DNA of 64,000 bases, taken from Streptococcus oralis. GTDB taxonomy: Bacteria > Bacillota > Bacilli > Lactobacillales > Streptococcaceae. The stretch spans positions 1,441,001-1,505,000 of the forward strand of contig NZ_CP065707.1 of the NCBI RefSeq assembly GCF_016028255.1, written 5' to 3'. Below are positions 1-9,191 of this stretch, in pieces. Below the pieces are notes generated by a model. It saw only the letters and a program-made list of their open reading frames with translations. It was not told the origin of the DNA and did not search any database. Position numbers and translations under genes: made by a program. The first letter of the stretch is position 1. Every line of letters starts with the position of its first letter.

Positions 1-742
1 AAAAACGATTGCTGAGATTGTCTATATTCTTGATAGATTTTTTGACAAGATTATCAATATCCAAAACAGGCCTATTTTCTTCCTTTTTCAAAGAAAGTCG
101 AGCCCTATCCTTGCCGTGCTTGAGAACATTTCCAAGAAGGTTTTGTATAATTCGATCAAGCAAGTCCTCATTAGTCGTCGTTTTCAATCCTGGTTCAACG
201 TTAAAATCAAGAACAATCTGTGAAGATTGAAAAACGTCGTAATAAGCTAAAGTCTTTTTCGTTATAAAAGTTGATAAATCAAGTTCTTCCAGTTTCGGTT
301 TGACTGCACCTTCCATCAAATGACGGTATTCGAGGAGAGCCTCCAAACGTTTGGAAACCAAATCCTGATGATGGGCTATTTTATTTAAGGTTTCTGGACT
401 ATTATCGGGGTGTTTTATTAGTTGCTGAGTATATCCTGAAGCGATTGTCAAAGGTGTCCGAATATCATGAGCGATGTTACTGATTGCCATATCTAGGGTA
501 CGTTTTTCACGCTTCATGATTAGCTGATTTTGCTCCACTTCTTGAAATAGATTCTCAATTTGGTCATGTAGACGCAAAATGGTCTTTGAAAAGAAATTTA
601 CCCCGATCCTCTTCATGCTACCAGAGCGAATCTTTTCTTCGATTTGTCTGCTTAAATCTCTAATTGCTATATGATAGCGAATCAAAGAAATCGCTAGAAT
701 GATGTTGATAAGGAGCAACAAAGATATCAAAATGTAAATCAT
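1..742 (-). CDS. Sensor histidine kinase, partial (C-terminus beyond window)
   Basis: Membrane sensor kinase of a two-component system. The N-terminus is one hydrophobic segment (about residues 1-22) followed by a charged linker with no sizeable extracellular domain, so it is probably an intramembrane-sensing type. The H-box is visible as S-N-I-A-H-D-I-R-T-P-L near residue 95, followed by a DHp helix and the N-box region (Q-N-L-L-G-N) leading into the ATPase domain, which is cut by the window start. Its ATG overlaps the stop codon of the upstream response regulator (ATGA at 739-742), so the two are translationally coupled. The signal cannot be told from sequence. Confidence 0.9.
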   Translation of the reverse strand, partial: MIYILISLLLLINIILAISLIRYHIAIRDLSRQIEEKIRSGSMKRIGVNFFSKTILRLHDQIENLFQEVEQNQLIMKREKRTLDMAISNIAHDIRTPLTIASGYTQQLIKHPDNSPETLNKIAHHQDLVSKRLEALLEYRHLMEGAVKPKLEELDLSTFITKKTLAYYDVFQSSQIVLDFNVEPGLKTTTNEDLLDRIIQNLLGNVLKHGKDRARLSLKKEENRPVLDIDNLVKKSIKNIDNLSNRF

Positions 743-1440
743 TGTTTGTCTCCTTTTAATCGGACACCAACTCCCCAAATGGTTTCGATGTACTCGTGAT
801 TTGGATCCAGTTGATGTAGTTTCTTACGGAGATTGCTTAGATGGGTGTTGAGCGTATTGTCTCCAGGCAGGTAACTTTCTTCCCAAATCAATTCATAGAG
901 TTCTTCCTTGGTGAAGATCTTTTTAGGATGCTGGAGCAACATTTGGAGAATCTGGCACTCTTTCTTTGCAAGGCGAATGGTTTCAGTTGCGCTACTTATT
1001 TCAAAACTATCCGCATCGAACTGGATATTTTTAAAGTTTTGTACGAGGTTATTAATTTCTCTTTGATCTTCTGACTGATATTCACCACTTTGGCGTAATT
1101 GCACAGTGACTCTGGCAAAGACTTCGTCCAAATCAAAAGGTTTTACTATGTAATCATTGGCACCATCTAGGAGATATTGGCTGATGAGCTTTTTATCACC
1201 CAAAGCAGTAAGCATGATGACCGGAGTCTGACTAGTTTGTCGAATAGCTTGCAAGACTTGGTCGCCATTTTTCCCAGGGAGCATGATATCTAGCAAGACG
1301 AGATCAATGCCACCTTTGTCAAATTGCATTATACCTTCTGTGCCAGAAAAGGCTTGTATCACCTCATGCTCCTCAGTGAGAAGTGTTCGCAAAATTTCTT
1401 GGATTTCATTATTATCTTCAATAACCAATATCTTAGCCAT
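739..1440 (-). CDS. OmpR/PhoB-family response regulator
   Basis: DNA-binding response regulator of 233 aa. The receiver domain (residues 1-115) carries the acidic pair E-D, the phospho-acceptor Asp in L-L-D-I-M-L-P and the conserved Lys in V-K-P-F-D. The C-terminal winged helix (about 145-230) ends in the family pattern T-H-L-S-N-L-R-K-K-L ... I-W-G-V-G. I chose the ATG at 1440 because AAAGGAC lies just upstream and the receiver domain begins directly after it; a longer reading frame to 1512 would add 24 residues of non-family sequence. It is cotranscribed with the kinase. A TATAAT hexamer sits at 1463-1468. Confidence 0.93.
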   Translation of the reverse strand: MAKILVIEDNNEIQEILRTLLTEEHEVIQAFSGTEGIMQFDKGGIDLVLLDIMLPGKNGDQVLQAIRQTSQTPVIMLTALGDKKLISQYLLDGANDYIVKPFDLDEVFARVTVQLRQSGEYQSEDQREINNLVQNFKNIQFDADSFEISSATETIRLAKKECQILQMLLQHPKKIFTKEELYELIWEESYLPGDNTLNTHLSNLRKKLHQLDPNHEYIETIWGVGVRLKGDKQ

Positions 1441-1462
1441 AAACACCGTCCTTTCTAAAACT

Positions 1463-1468
1463 ATTATA
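1463..1468 (-). promoter_or_regulatory. Putative -10 box of the two-component operon
   Basis: TATAAT on the minus strand, 23 nt before the response-regulator ATG. No convincing -35 hexamer is visible at the usual distance, only a weak TGGAAA. Confidence 0.45.
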
Positions 1469-1496
1469 ACATGTTTTGTTAGGATTTCCAGACACA

Positions 1497-1533
1497 GAAA
1501 AGCTCCTCTCACATTGTAAGTAAGAAGGAGCTA
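1497..1533 (-). terminator. Intrinsic terminator after the TraX-like gene
   Basis: Minus-strand hairpin with stem AGCTCCT/AGGAGCT followed by TTTTCTG. It lies between the TraX-like gene and the two-component operon. Confidence 0.5.
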
Positions 1534-1546
1534 ATGGAAATTGAAT

Positions 1547-2284
1547 CTACTTAACCAAATAAGCAATCAAGGTTATAATCCATAGATGAGCTGGGTAGAA
1601 AATATAAAAGAAATATTTACTCCAACTGGTTTCTTGTCCTCGCTGTCCATTATACAAGGTCATAAAAGGAAAGACAGTGATAAAGAGCCAGTCGGAATTG
1701 TAAAGCATCATTTCCAAGGTTTGGTACCAAGTATCATAGGTATGGATAGAAGTCACTAACAGGAAGGCCCAAAGGAGAGTATAGAGAAGATTTCGCAATC
1801 CCTTGCGATTTCGACAAGAGTAACTAATTAAGAGAAATGGTAGCATAGTGATGCCACCCTCAGTAAAAAGACAACCGAAAATCAAGAGTACAGCAACCCC
1901 AATCCGACGCCATAACTTCTCTTTTTGATCCATCTCTTTTCGAGGAAAACCAAGCCAAAGCATGGTGACACCAATGGCCAAAGTTAAGAAAATGTTGTTA
2001 TTAACCATTACTCCCTTAGAGGCGAACAGGGCATTGAGTAAACTATTACCTGCGAACATGATAAGCGCCCAAGACCAGAGACGAATGAGGTAGTTTTTCA
2101 AATTTCGAGTATGGATGAAGCCTTCCATAGCCATATAGGCAAACCAAACTCCCACACAACGGGTCAAGGCGTGAAGAATACCTTCCCACAGAGGAGAAAC
2201 GATTCCCGTGATATGAGGGATATGGTCTAGAACCATTACTGCTGCCATCAGGTACTTCAACTGCGTTGCATTCCATTTTTTCAT
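1547..2284 (-). CDS. TraX-family integral membrane protein
   Basis: Polytopic membrane protein of 245 aa with about eight hydrophobic segments. The N-terminal pattern W-N-A-T-Q-L-K-Y ... M-V-L-D-H-I-P-H with a following Arg-rich loop is typical of the TraX family, which in F plasmid acetylates pilin but in firmicutes has no established role. The start at 2284 has AAAGAGG eight nt upstream; extending to 2338 would prepend non-hydrophobic sequence. It is monocistronic, between the polyamine-operon terminator and its own terminator. Family assignment is fairly sure; function is unknown. Confidence 0.82.
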   Translation of the reverse strand: MKKWNATQLKYLMAAVMVLDHIPHITGIVSPLWEGILHALTRCVGVWFAYMAMEGFIHTRNLKNYLIRLWSWALIMFAGNSLLNALFASKGVMVNNNIFLTLAIGVTMLWLGFPRKEMDQKEKLWRRIGVAVLLIFGCLFTEGGITMLPFLLISYSCRNRKGLRNLLYTLLWAFLLVTSIHTYDTWYQTLEMMLYNSDWLFITVFPFMTLYNGQRGQETSWSKYFFYIFYPAHLWIITLIAYLVK

Positions 2285-2363
2285 AATAAACCTCTTTCTT
2301 TTTAATCTACATAGAGTATAGCATACATTTCTACGCATAATCGTACACCCATCTTACATTTAA

Positions 2364-2394
2364 AAAGCCTATCTTACATTTTTGTAAGACAGGC
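2364..2394 (-). terminator. Intrinsic terminator of the polyamine operon
   Basis: Twelve-base inverted repeat (2367-2378 with 2383-2394, one mismatch) followed on the minus strand by a T-rich run. It lies 35 nt after the aguB stop codon and closes the operon. Confidence 0.85.
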
Positions 2395-2428
2395 GTGAAT
2401 ATCAAAAATTTATTATGAAATTTACCTT

Positions 2429-3304
2429 CTAGTCCGTAATTCGTTGGTACATTTCTGGTCTTCTATCTCGAAACAGTCCCCAGTTTAGGCGTTCACTTGC
2501 TCCCTTGTCAAGGTCATAAGTAGCTAAGAGAACAGCTTCTCCTTGTCTTTCGGCTTGTTCTAGAATAGTTCCCGTTTCATCCGTCATAAATGAGTAACCG
2601 TAGAAGTCAAGACTGGAACTCTGTCCACCATTTTCCTCACTAGGAGTGACTTCTTCCAAACCGTAACGATTGGCTGCAATGACTGGAACAATATTAGCTG
2701 CTGCGTGCCCTTGCATAGTACGTTGCCAGTGACCACAACTGTCTGTATCCAAAATCGGCTCTGAACCGATGGCTGTTGGATAAAAGAGTAATTCAGCACC
2801 ATTCAATGCAAGACAGCGCGCTGTTTCAGGGAACCATTGATCCCAACAGATGCCAATCCCAATCTTAGCGTAGCGAGTATCCCAGACCTTGAAACCAGTG
2901 TTACCAGGCGTAAAGTAAAACTTTTCTTGATAATAATGGTCATCTGGTATGTGGGTCTTTCGATAAACGCCCAGCACTTCCCCATCAGCATCAATGACAG
3001 CAATAGAGTTATATAAGACATTACCATCTTTTTCATAGAAACTGATGGGTAAAACAACTTCTAGTTCCTTAGCAATCACCTTAAAATGCTGAATAGCTGT
3101 ATTTTCTGTCACCGACTGGGCATACTGGTAGTAGTCATACAGGCGTTCCTGACAGAAATAGGGACGTTCAAATAATTCAGGCAAGAGAATAATTTGGGAT
3201 CCTTGCTCAGCTGCTTGTCGAACTAAACGTTCAGCTGTTTGAATATTCGTTTCAACATCCTTAGCGCATTGCATCTGGATCGCTGCAACTTTTACATTTC
3301 TCAT
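2429..3304 (-). CDS. aguB: N-carbamoylputrescine amidase
   Basis: Nitrilase-superfamily amidohydrolase of 291 aa that hydrolyses N-carbamoylputrescine to putrescine, CO2 and ammonia, the second step of the agmatine route. The catalytic triad is visible: Glu in L-L-P-E-L-F (about 43), Lys in Y-R-K-T-H-I-P (about 120) and Cys in G-I-C-W-D-Q-W-F-P-E (about 157). Length is normal for the family. It is the last gene of the operon, 9 nt after aguA, which makes the substrate. The start ATG begins M-R-N-V-K-V-A-A-I-Q-M-Q as in homologues. Confidence 0.96.
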   Translation of the reverse strand: MRNVKVAAIQMQCAKDVETNIQTAERLVRQAAEQGSQIILLPELFERPYFCQERLYDYYQYAQSVTENTAIQHFKVIAKELEVVLPISFYEKDGNVLYNSIAVIDADGEVLGVYRKTHIPDDHYYQEKFYFTPGNTGFKVWDTRYAKIGIGICWDQWFPETARCLALNGAELLFYPTAIGSEPILDTDSCGHWQRTMQGHAAANIVPVIAANRYGLEEVTPSEENGGQSSSLDFYGYSFMTDETGTILEQAERQGEAVLLATYDLDKGASERLNWGLFRDRRPEMYQRITD

Positions 3305-3313
3305 CTTCTTCTC

Positions 3314-4399
3314 CTATTCTGGGATTTGTTGGGTGATACAGTGGATATTGCCACCACCTAAAAGAATATCTCTAGCTGGTATTCCGACAACTTGGCGGTC
3401 TGGGAAACACTTGCTGATAATATCTAAAGCCACTTGGTCGTTTACATCCTCAAACTGTGGCACTAAGACAGCCTTGTTGGCAATATAGAAATTGGCATAG
3501 GAAGCCGCAAGACGCTCGCCCTCATAACGCTCCTCTTCCCCTTCTTCATAGGTATAGCCTGGTAAATCCTCTTTAGTGACAACCTGACGAATAGCCGGAA
3601 TCGGAAGTTTATGAATAGTGAAGGAACGGCCTTTTGCATCAGTTTCTTTCTCTAAGAGAGCTAAATCAGCTGCAGACATGGCATACTGAGGATCATTTTG
3701 ATCATCTGTCCAAGCCAAGACAAGCTCTGCAGGACCAACGAAAGCTGCAACATTATCAACGTGTTCATTGGTTTCGTCCTGATAAATACCATAAGGAAGC
3801 CAGATAACTTTTTCAGCACCAAGGCTCTCTAATAAGGTATACTCGATTTCCTCTTTACTTAGATGAGGATTACGACCGGGACTAAGTAAGCAACTTTCAG
3901 TTACGAGAATCGTGCCTTGACCGTCGCTGTGTATCGCGCCTCCCTCTAGTACAAAAGGTTTAGCATCGTAAACAGGCATTTCCAAGTCCTCAGCAAAAAG
4001 CCTAGCTACTTGGTCATCTTCTTCATAGTCTTGATACAGACCATCCACAGCCCCACCCCAAGCATTGAAAGACCAATCAACTGCCAACTTTTCTCTTTTG
4101 TCATTAACAAGAATGGTCGGACCTGTATCACGAGCCCAGGCATCATTGGTGGGAATGTCTAAATAAACAACCTTGTCTACAAGATAAGATTGGGCTTCAG
4201 ATAGATGGTTCCGCTCCACCAAAAGATAGACTCTTTCCCCTTCTGCTATGGTCTTGATGATCTGAGTAAATGCTCTTTTGGCAGCTTTTCCTTGAAAAGG
4301 CCACGATCCTGGTCGAGTCGGCCATATCATGAGGGTACCATGGTGTGGTTCATACTCTGCTGGCATACGAAAACCCAATTTTTTTGGACTGTCCATCAT
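3314..4399 (-). CDS. aguA: Agmatine deiminase
   Basis: Peptidyl-arginine-deiminase-family enzyme of 361 aa converting agmatine to N-carbamoylputrescine and ammonia. Family landmarks seen: R-M-P-A-E-Y-E-P-H near the N-terminus, [10 protein letters not shown] (about 90-100), and the C-terminal nucleophile in [11 protein letters not shown]. The start overlaps the nspC stop by 4 nt (ATGA), indicating translational coupling. In this operon agmatine is expected from the first gene if that gene is an arginine decarboxylase, so AguA and AguB would complete a route to putrescine. Confidence 0.96.
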   Translation of the reverse strand: MMDSPKKLGFRMPAEYEPHHGTLMIWPTRPGSWPFQGKAAKRAFTQIIKTIAEGERVYLLVERNHLSEAQSYLVDKVVYLDIPTNDAWARDTGPTILVNDKREKLAVDWSFNAWGGAVDGLYQDYEEDDQVARLFAEDLEMPVYDAKPFVLEGGAIHSDGQGTILVTESCLLSPGRNPHLSKEEIEYTLLESLGAEKVIWLPYGIYQDETNEHVDNVAAFVGPAELVLAWTDDQNDPQYAMSAADLALLEKETDAKGRSFTIHKLPIPAIRQVVTKEDLPGYTYEEGEEERYEGERLAASYANFYIANKAVLVPQFEDVNDQVALDIISKCFPDRQVVGIPARDILLGGGNIHCITQQIPE

Positions 4400-5523
4400 G
4401 ATAATCTCCCTTTAAAGTCTTGATAGCCGAAAGCTTTGACTAAGCTGCAGTCTCCCTGCTCGTCCATAAGATAGAGACTTGGCAATCCAATACCATTAAA
4501 GGTATTATTTTTAACAAAGGAGTAAATAGCCATGTCTTCAAAATAAAGTCTATCACCGATTTGGACAGGATTTTCAAAACTATAATCACCAATCACATCA
4601 CCCGTCAGACAGGTATTGGAAGAAAGTCTGTAGGTATGGGCTTTTTCCTGAGCTTCAAAGCCATTTCTCAAAGGTGGACGATAGGGCATCTCAAGTACAT
4701 CTGGCATATGACAGGTCGCAGAGGCATCTAAAACCAAGATTTCCATACCATTTTCTACAATGTCCAATACCTCAGTTGCTAGATAACCTGCATTGAGCGC
4801 AATGGCTTCACCCGGTTCGATATAGACTTCAAGATTGTAAGTTTCTCGGATACGCTTGATTTCAGAAATCAGTAAATCCACATCGTAGTCTTCTCTTGTG
4901 ATGTGGTGTCCTCCACCCATATTGAGCCATTTTACCTCATGTAAATAAGAACTAAACTGCGCTTCTACTGCTTTCAAAGTTGTCTCTAAATCCTCTGAAC
5001 CTTGCTCGCAAAGGGTATGAAAATGAAGGCCATCCACCAAGTCCAGCAAATCACTCGGTATCTTGTCTAGGGTAACTCCAAAACGGGAGCCAGGTGCACA
5101 AGGATCGTAGAGCGCGTGATCTCCTTGAGTTGAACACTGAGGGTTGAGGCGCAAACCGACACTGATACCAGCCTCTCGGCAACGAGGACCGTGCTTACGC
5201 AACTGTCTCTCCGAGTTAAAGACGATATGGTCTGTTATCTCAAGTAATTCCTCCAAGTCCGCATCCTTAAATGCTGGCGCGAATACATGGACTTCCCCTT
5301 GGAACTCTTCTCTAGCTAACTTAGCTTCATAGAGACCACTTGCAGTTGTACCGGATAGATACTGGCTAATCAAGGGATAGGTTTTGTAAAGAGAATATGC
5401 CTTCTGGGCGAGCAAAACCTTGCAACCAGACTTTTCCTGAACCTCTTGTAAAATGCGGCAGTTGGCTTCTAACTTTGCCAAGTCAATGACATAAGCTGGT
5501 GTTGGTACTTGTTCTAGCTTCAT
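4396..5523 (-). CDS. nspC: Carboxynorspermidine/carboxyspermidine decarboxylase
   Basis: PLP-dependent alanine-racemase-fold decarboxylase of 375 aa. It removes the carboxyl group from carboxyspermidine or carboxynorspermidine. The PLP lysine is in L-L-A-Q-K-A-Y-S near residue 41, the glycine-rich phosphate-binding segment is M-G-G-G-H-H, and the C-terminal Cys/Asp active-site region reads [14 protein letters not shown]. It overlaps its upstream partner, the carboxy(nor)spermidine synthase, by one base (TAATG), so the two consecutive pathway enzymes are coupled. Confidence 0.94.
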   Translation of the reverse strand: MKLEQVPTPAYVIDLAKLEANCRILQEVQEKSGCKVLLAQKAYSLYKTYPLISQYLSGTTASGLYEAKLAREEFQGEVHVFAPAFKDADLEELLEITDHIVFNSERQLRKHGPRCREAGISVGLRLNPQCSTQGDHALYDPCAPGSRFGVTLDKIPSDLLDLVDGLHFHTLCEQGSEDLETTLKAVEAQFSSYLHEVKWLNMGGGHHITREDYDVDLLISEIKRIRETYNLEVYIEPGEAIALNAGYLATEVLDIVENGMEILVLDASATCHMPDVLEMPYRPPLRNGFEAQEKAHTYRLSSNTCLTGDVIGDYSFENPVQIGDRLYFEDMAIYSFVKNNTFNGIGLPSLYLMDEQGDCSLVKAFGYQDFKGRLS

Positions 5524-6782
5524 TAGTCCACCATTTGTGGATTTTCAACCACAACCCAAGGTAAACCATACTCATTCAAAGCTTCCATAAATGGATCTGG
5601 ATCCAATTCTTCAAGGTTGTAAACTCCAGGCTGTTTCCAAGTTCCGTTCATAACCAATTTTGTCCCAATCATGGCTGGAACGCCTGTAGTGTAAGAAATA
5701 GCTTGTGAACCAACCTCTGCGTAGCATTCCTGATGGTCGCAAACATTGTAGATGTAGATGGTCTTTTCAACACCATCTTTGACACCTGTAAAGATACATC
5801 CGATATTGGTTTTACCAACAGTGCGTGGCCCGAGGCTGGCTGGATCTGGAAGCAAGGCTTTTAAGAATTGAATCGGAACGATTTCTTGTCCGTTAAAATT
5901 AATCGCATCTGTACGAAGGAGACCAACGTTTTCCAAGCATTTCATGTGAGTTAGATAAGATTGACCAAAGGTCATAAAGAAACGAATCCGTTTGACGCCT
6001 GGAATGTTTTTAGCCAATGATTCGATTTCTTCATGGTGAAGGAGATACATGTCTTTTTGACCAACCTGAGGGAAATCATACTCACGTTTGATAGACATAG
6101 CTTCGACTTCTACCCACTTTCCATCTTCCCAGTAAGAACCTGGTGCAGAAACCTCGCGGAGATTGATTTCTGGGTTGAAGTTAGTCGCAAATGGATAACC
6201 GTGGTCACCACCATTACAGTCTAAAATGTCGATATAGTGGATTTCATCAAAATAGTGTTTGAGAGCATAGGCTGAAAAGACACTAGTCACACCTGGGTCA
6301 AAACCAGATCCAAGCAGAGCTGTTAAGCCTGCCTCTTTGAATTTCTCCTGATAAGCCCACTGCCATGAGTAGTCAAAGTAGGCTGTAAAACCAAGTTCCT
6401 TGCAACGTTTTTCATAAATGGCACGCCACTCAGGATCTTCTGTGTCCTCAGCTTCGTAGTTAGCTGTGTCGATATAGTGAACTCCAGTCGCTAAACAAGC
6501 ATCCATGATAGTTAAGTCTTGGTATGGCAGAGCTACGTTCAAAACAGCTTCTGGCTTGTAGCTTTCAATCAAGGCAATCACTTCTTCAACCTTGTCAGCA
6601 TCAACAGCAGCTGTTTCAATCTTTGTACTTGTTTTACCTTCTAATTTAGCCTTCAAGTCATCACATTTTGACTTGGTACGGCTAGCAATCATAATCTCTG
6701 AAAAGGTTTCGCTATCTTGACAAATCTTTGAAATAGCAACTTGGGCAACGCCCCCACATCCAATAACTAGTAAACGACTCAT
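5523..6782 (-). CDS. Carboxynorspermidine synthase (saccharopine dehydrogenase family)
   Basis: NAD(P)-dependent saccharopine-dehydrogenase-fold enzyme of 419 aa. The Rossmann motif V-I-G-C-G-G-V-A-Q-V is at residues 6-15. Next to nspC, the precise family is carboxy(nor)spermidine dehydrogenase, which condenses aspartate semialdehyde with putrescine or diaminopropane. The asd gene for aspartate semialdehyde lies 33 kb away in this same window. It starts 4 nt inside the end of speE (ATGA overlap). It could be annotated as lys1 or saccharopine dehydrogenase by homology alone, but the operon argues for polyamines. Confidence 0.9.
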   Translation of the reverse strand: MSRLLVIGCGGVAQVAISKICQDSETFSEIMIASRTKSKCDDLKAKLEGKTSTKIETAAVDADKVEEVIALIESYKPEAVLNVALPYQDLTIMDACLATGVHYIDTANYEAEDTEDPEWRAIYEKRCKELGFTAYFDYSWQWAYQEKFKEAGLTALLGSGFDPGVTSVFSAYALKHYFDEIHYIDILDCNGGDHGYPFATNFNPEINLREVSAPGSYWEDGKWVEVEAMSIKREYDFPQVGQKDMYLLHHEEIESLAKNIPGVKRIRFFMTFGQSYLTHMKCLENVGLLRTDAINFNGQEIVPIQFLKALLPDPASLGPRTVGKTNIGCIFTGVKDGVEKTIYIYNVCDHQECYAEVGSQAISYTTGVPAMIGTKLVMNGTWKQPGVYNLEELDPDPFMEALNEYGLPWVVVENPQMVD

Positions 6783-7639
6783 TTTTTTCCTTCCTCTTCT
6801 TCTAAGATATCCTCTACATACTTAGGCAACATAAAGGATCCCACGTGTAAGTTTGCAGTGTAGTATTCTGTGAAAAGCTGACGTTTTTTCCAGCCTTCCT
6901 TGTCAAAATCTTTGACAGGGTGGTATTTTTTCGATGCAAATCCAAACAACCAATAGCCAGCTGGGCTAGTTGGAATATGTGCCTGATAGACCCGGCTGAT
7001 TGGAAAGGCTTGATTGACCTTGCGGTGCATGCTTCGGCAAGCTGACTCATCCTCGTCAAAGAAGGGACTTCCATGCTGATAAATCATGATGCCGTCTTCT
7101 TTCAAGGCTCTGTAACTGTTTCCGTAAAATTCCTTGGTAAAGAGCCCTTCCGTATGTCCAAATGGATCCGTCGCATCGTTGATAATGATATCGTAATCAT
7201 CCTCACAGTTTCTCAAAAATCTCAGTCCATTTTGATAATAAATGGTAACACGAGGGTCATCTAGCCCTGCAGCAAAGTCTGGGAAATACTCACGACAAAC
7301 CTCAACAAGCATTTCATCTGGTTCCACGATATCGATTTGCTCCAGTTCAGGATAGAGTGTTAATACTTGGGCAACTCCGCCGTCGCCCCCCCCTATAACC
7401 AAGACTTTCTTTGGATTGGGATGGACAGCCATCGGTACGTGGACGGTCATTTCATTGTAGACAAAATCATCTGCATCTGAAAACAAGACATGGCCATTTA
7501 AGATTAATATTTTCCCAAAAGCGGGAGTATCTAATACTTCTATATCCTGCCATTCACTTTTTCCAGCGAAGAGTTGCTTAGCTGTTCTCAAAGATAATTT
7601 CACATCTGGAGTATGAACTTCAGAAAACCATAAATCCAT
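6779..7639 (-). CDS. speE: Spermidine synthase / aminopropyltransferase
   Basis: Class I methyltransferase-fold aminopropyltransferase of 286 aa that moves aminopropyl from decarboxylated SAM to putrescine (or agmatine). Landmarks: N-terminal beta domain, G-G-G-D-G-G binding loop near residue 83, and the catalytic gate region N-D-A-T-D-P-F-G near 154. It starts immediately after the upstream decarboxylase stop. No SAM decarboxylase gene is in the window, so the aminopropyl donor must come from elsewhere, or the enzyme uses another donor. Confidence 0.95.
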   Translation of the reverse strand: MDLWFSEVHTPDVKLSLRTAKQLFAGKSEWQDIEVLDTPAFGKILILNGHVLFSDADDFVYNEMTVHVPMAVHPNPKKVLVIGGGDGGVAQVLTLYPELEQIDIVEPDEMLVEVCREYFPDFAAGLDDPRVTIYYQNGLRFLRNCEDDYDIIINDATDPFGHTEGLFTKEFYGNSYRALKEDGIMIYQHGSPFFDEDESACRSMHRKVNQAFPISRVYQAHIPTSPAGYWLFGFASKKYHPVKDFDKEGWKKRQLFTEYYTANLHVGSFMLPKYVEDILEEEEGKK

Positions 7640-9118
7640 CTAGTTCTCCTTTCTCTTAATGACGTTGATGTGATTGACCTCTGGATCTTCCGTCCCTTGG
7701 AGGGAACAACCACGTTCTTTGGCAAATAGGATATAATCCACAATTTCTCGTGTAATGCGTTCACCTGGTGCTAGGATTGGAATCCCTGGAGGATAGCACA
7801 TGACAAATTCCCCACAGACCTGTCCAACAGACTCATCCAAGGTTAAACTTCTTCTCTCTGAATAGAAGGCTTCCTGAGGAGAAAGCACTAACTCTGGTTG
7901 GATATATTCTCCAGCAATCAAGTCCTTTCCATCTCTTGAATAGAGTCTCTTAATATCAGCCAAAGCACCGACCAGACGCTCGATGTCTTGGATGCGGTCG
8001 CCGATGGAAATATAAGCCAAGATATTGCCAATATCCCCAAACTCAATCTGAATATCATATTCGTCTCGCAGGAGGTCATAAACTTCGATACCTGTTAAGC
8101 CAATACCCTGAGTGTAGACTGACAGCTTGGTCACGTCAAAATCACAGACCGACACACCGTCTATTAACTCTTTTGAGTAGGCATAGTAACCACCGATAGC
8201 ATTGATTTCACGACGAGCATACTCGGATAGTTCAATAACCTTCTCAAAAGACTCTTTACCACGAAGAGCTAGATTACGACGTGAAATATCAAGACTTGCC
8301 ATCAACAAGTAAGAGGCAGATGTAGACTGGGCCAGGTTAATGATCTGTCGAACATATTCAGGATTCATACGCTCCCCGATAAGCAGTATGGAGCTCTGGG
8401 TCAAACTCCCACCAGACTTATGCATAGAGACCGCCGCCATATCAGCGCCAGCGTCCATAGCAGATAGTGGCAATTTGTCTGTAAAATGCAAATGCGCTCC
8501 ATGAGCTTCATCTACTAAAACCAGCATGCCAGCTTTATGAGCCATTTCCGTTAAACCCTTGAGGTCTGAACAAATACCATAGTAGGTAGGATTGTTGATT
8601 AGGATAGCTTTAGCATCCGGATGTTCCTTGATGGCCTGTGCAACACGGTCATTTTCAAGACCTAAAGCGATGCCAATTTTAGGATCTACACTCATCTCAA
8701 TATAGATGGGAATGGCACCACATAGAACCAGCGCATTGATAGCAGATTTGTGAACATTTCGCGGCAGAATAATCTTATCTCCAGCCTTGCAGGTGGAAAG
8801 AATCATGGTTTGAACAGATGATGTTGTTCCACCAATCATGAGAAAGGCATGCGCTGCTCCAAAAGCATCCGCAGCCAGCTCCTCTGCATCTCGAATAATC
8901 GAAATGGGATGGCCTAGATTATCCAAGGGTTTCATAGAATTGACATCAATGCCAACACATTTTTCTCCCAACAATTCAACAAGTTCTGGATTTCCCCGTC
9001 CGCGTTTATGACCTGGTACATCAAAGGGAACAATCCTTTTCTTTCGTAACTTAATCAGTCCTTCATAAATAGGGGCCTGGTTCTGATCTAACTTTATCAA
9101 GACATACTCCTTTACCAT
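7640..9118 (-). CDS. speA: PLP-dependent Orn/Lys/Arg decarboxylase
   Basis: Fold-I basic-amino-acid decarboxylase, first gene of the polyamine operon. The PLP lysine lies in S-M-H-K-S-G-G-S-L-T-Q. The family N-terminal pattern P-F-D-V-P-G-H-K-R-G-R-G is near residue 30, and a C-terminal P-P-G-I-P-I-L-A-P-G-E motif is present. Homologues are annotated as lysine decarboxylase (cad), but AguA/AguB downstream fit an arginine substrate. The start is uncertain: the ATG at 9118 has no Shine-Dalgarno, whereas AAAGGAG inside the frame sits 6 nt before an in-frame TTG at 9098-9100, which I think is the better start. A frame open to 9184 runs through the terminator and is not credible. Confidence 0.93.
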   Translation of the reverse strand: MVKEYVLIKLDQNQAPIYEGLIKLRKKRIVPFDVPGHKRGRGNPELVELLGEKCVGIDVNSMKPLDNLGHPISIIRDAEELAADAFGAAHAFLMIGGTTSSVQTMILSTCKAGDKIILPRNVHKSAINALVLCGAIPIYIEMSVDPKIGIALGLENDRVAQAIKEHPDAKAILINNPTYYGICSDLKGLTEMAHKAGMLVLVDEAHGAHLHFTDKLPLSAMDAGADMAAVSMHKSGGSLTQSSILLIGERMNPEYVRQIINLAQSTSASYLLMASLDISRRNLALRGKESFEKVIELSEYARREINAIGGYYAYSKELIDGVSVCDFDVTKLSVYTQGIGLTGIEVYDLLRDEYDIQIEFGDIGNILAYISIGDRIQDIERLVGALADIKRLYSRDGKDLIAGEYIQPELVLSPQEAFYSERRSLTLDESVGQVCGEFVMCYPPGIPILAPGERITREIVDYILFAKERGCSLQGTEDPEVNHINVIKRKEN

Positions 9119-9163
9119 ATTTTTAGCGCCTAAAAAAATGAAGGCGACCAAAGCTTGACTTAT

Positions 9164-9191
9164 GAAAAAAGAGCAGGTTTTCACCTGCTCT
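9164..9191 (-). terminator. Intrinsic terminator between leader RNA and speA
   Basis: Perfect 8-bp stem GAGCAGGT/ACCTGCTC (9171-9178 with 9183-9190), extended by an A-T pair, with a 4-nt loop, followed by six T on the minus strand. It ends the leader RNA about 46 nt before the speA ATG, so it can act as an attenuator or as the 3' end of a separate small RNA. Confidence 0.9.

Noticed and set aside
1..230. 73-codon plus-strand frame
   Set aside because: Antisense to the histidine kinase ATPase region.
9119..9184. 22-codon N-terminal extension of speA
   Set aside because: It would translate the terminator hairpin; the family alignment starts later.
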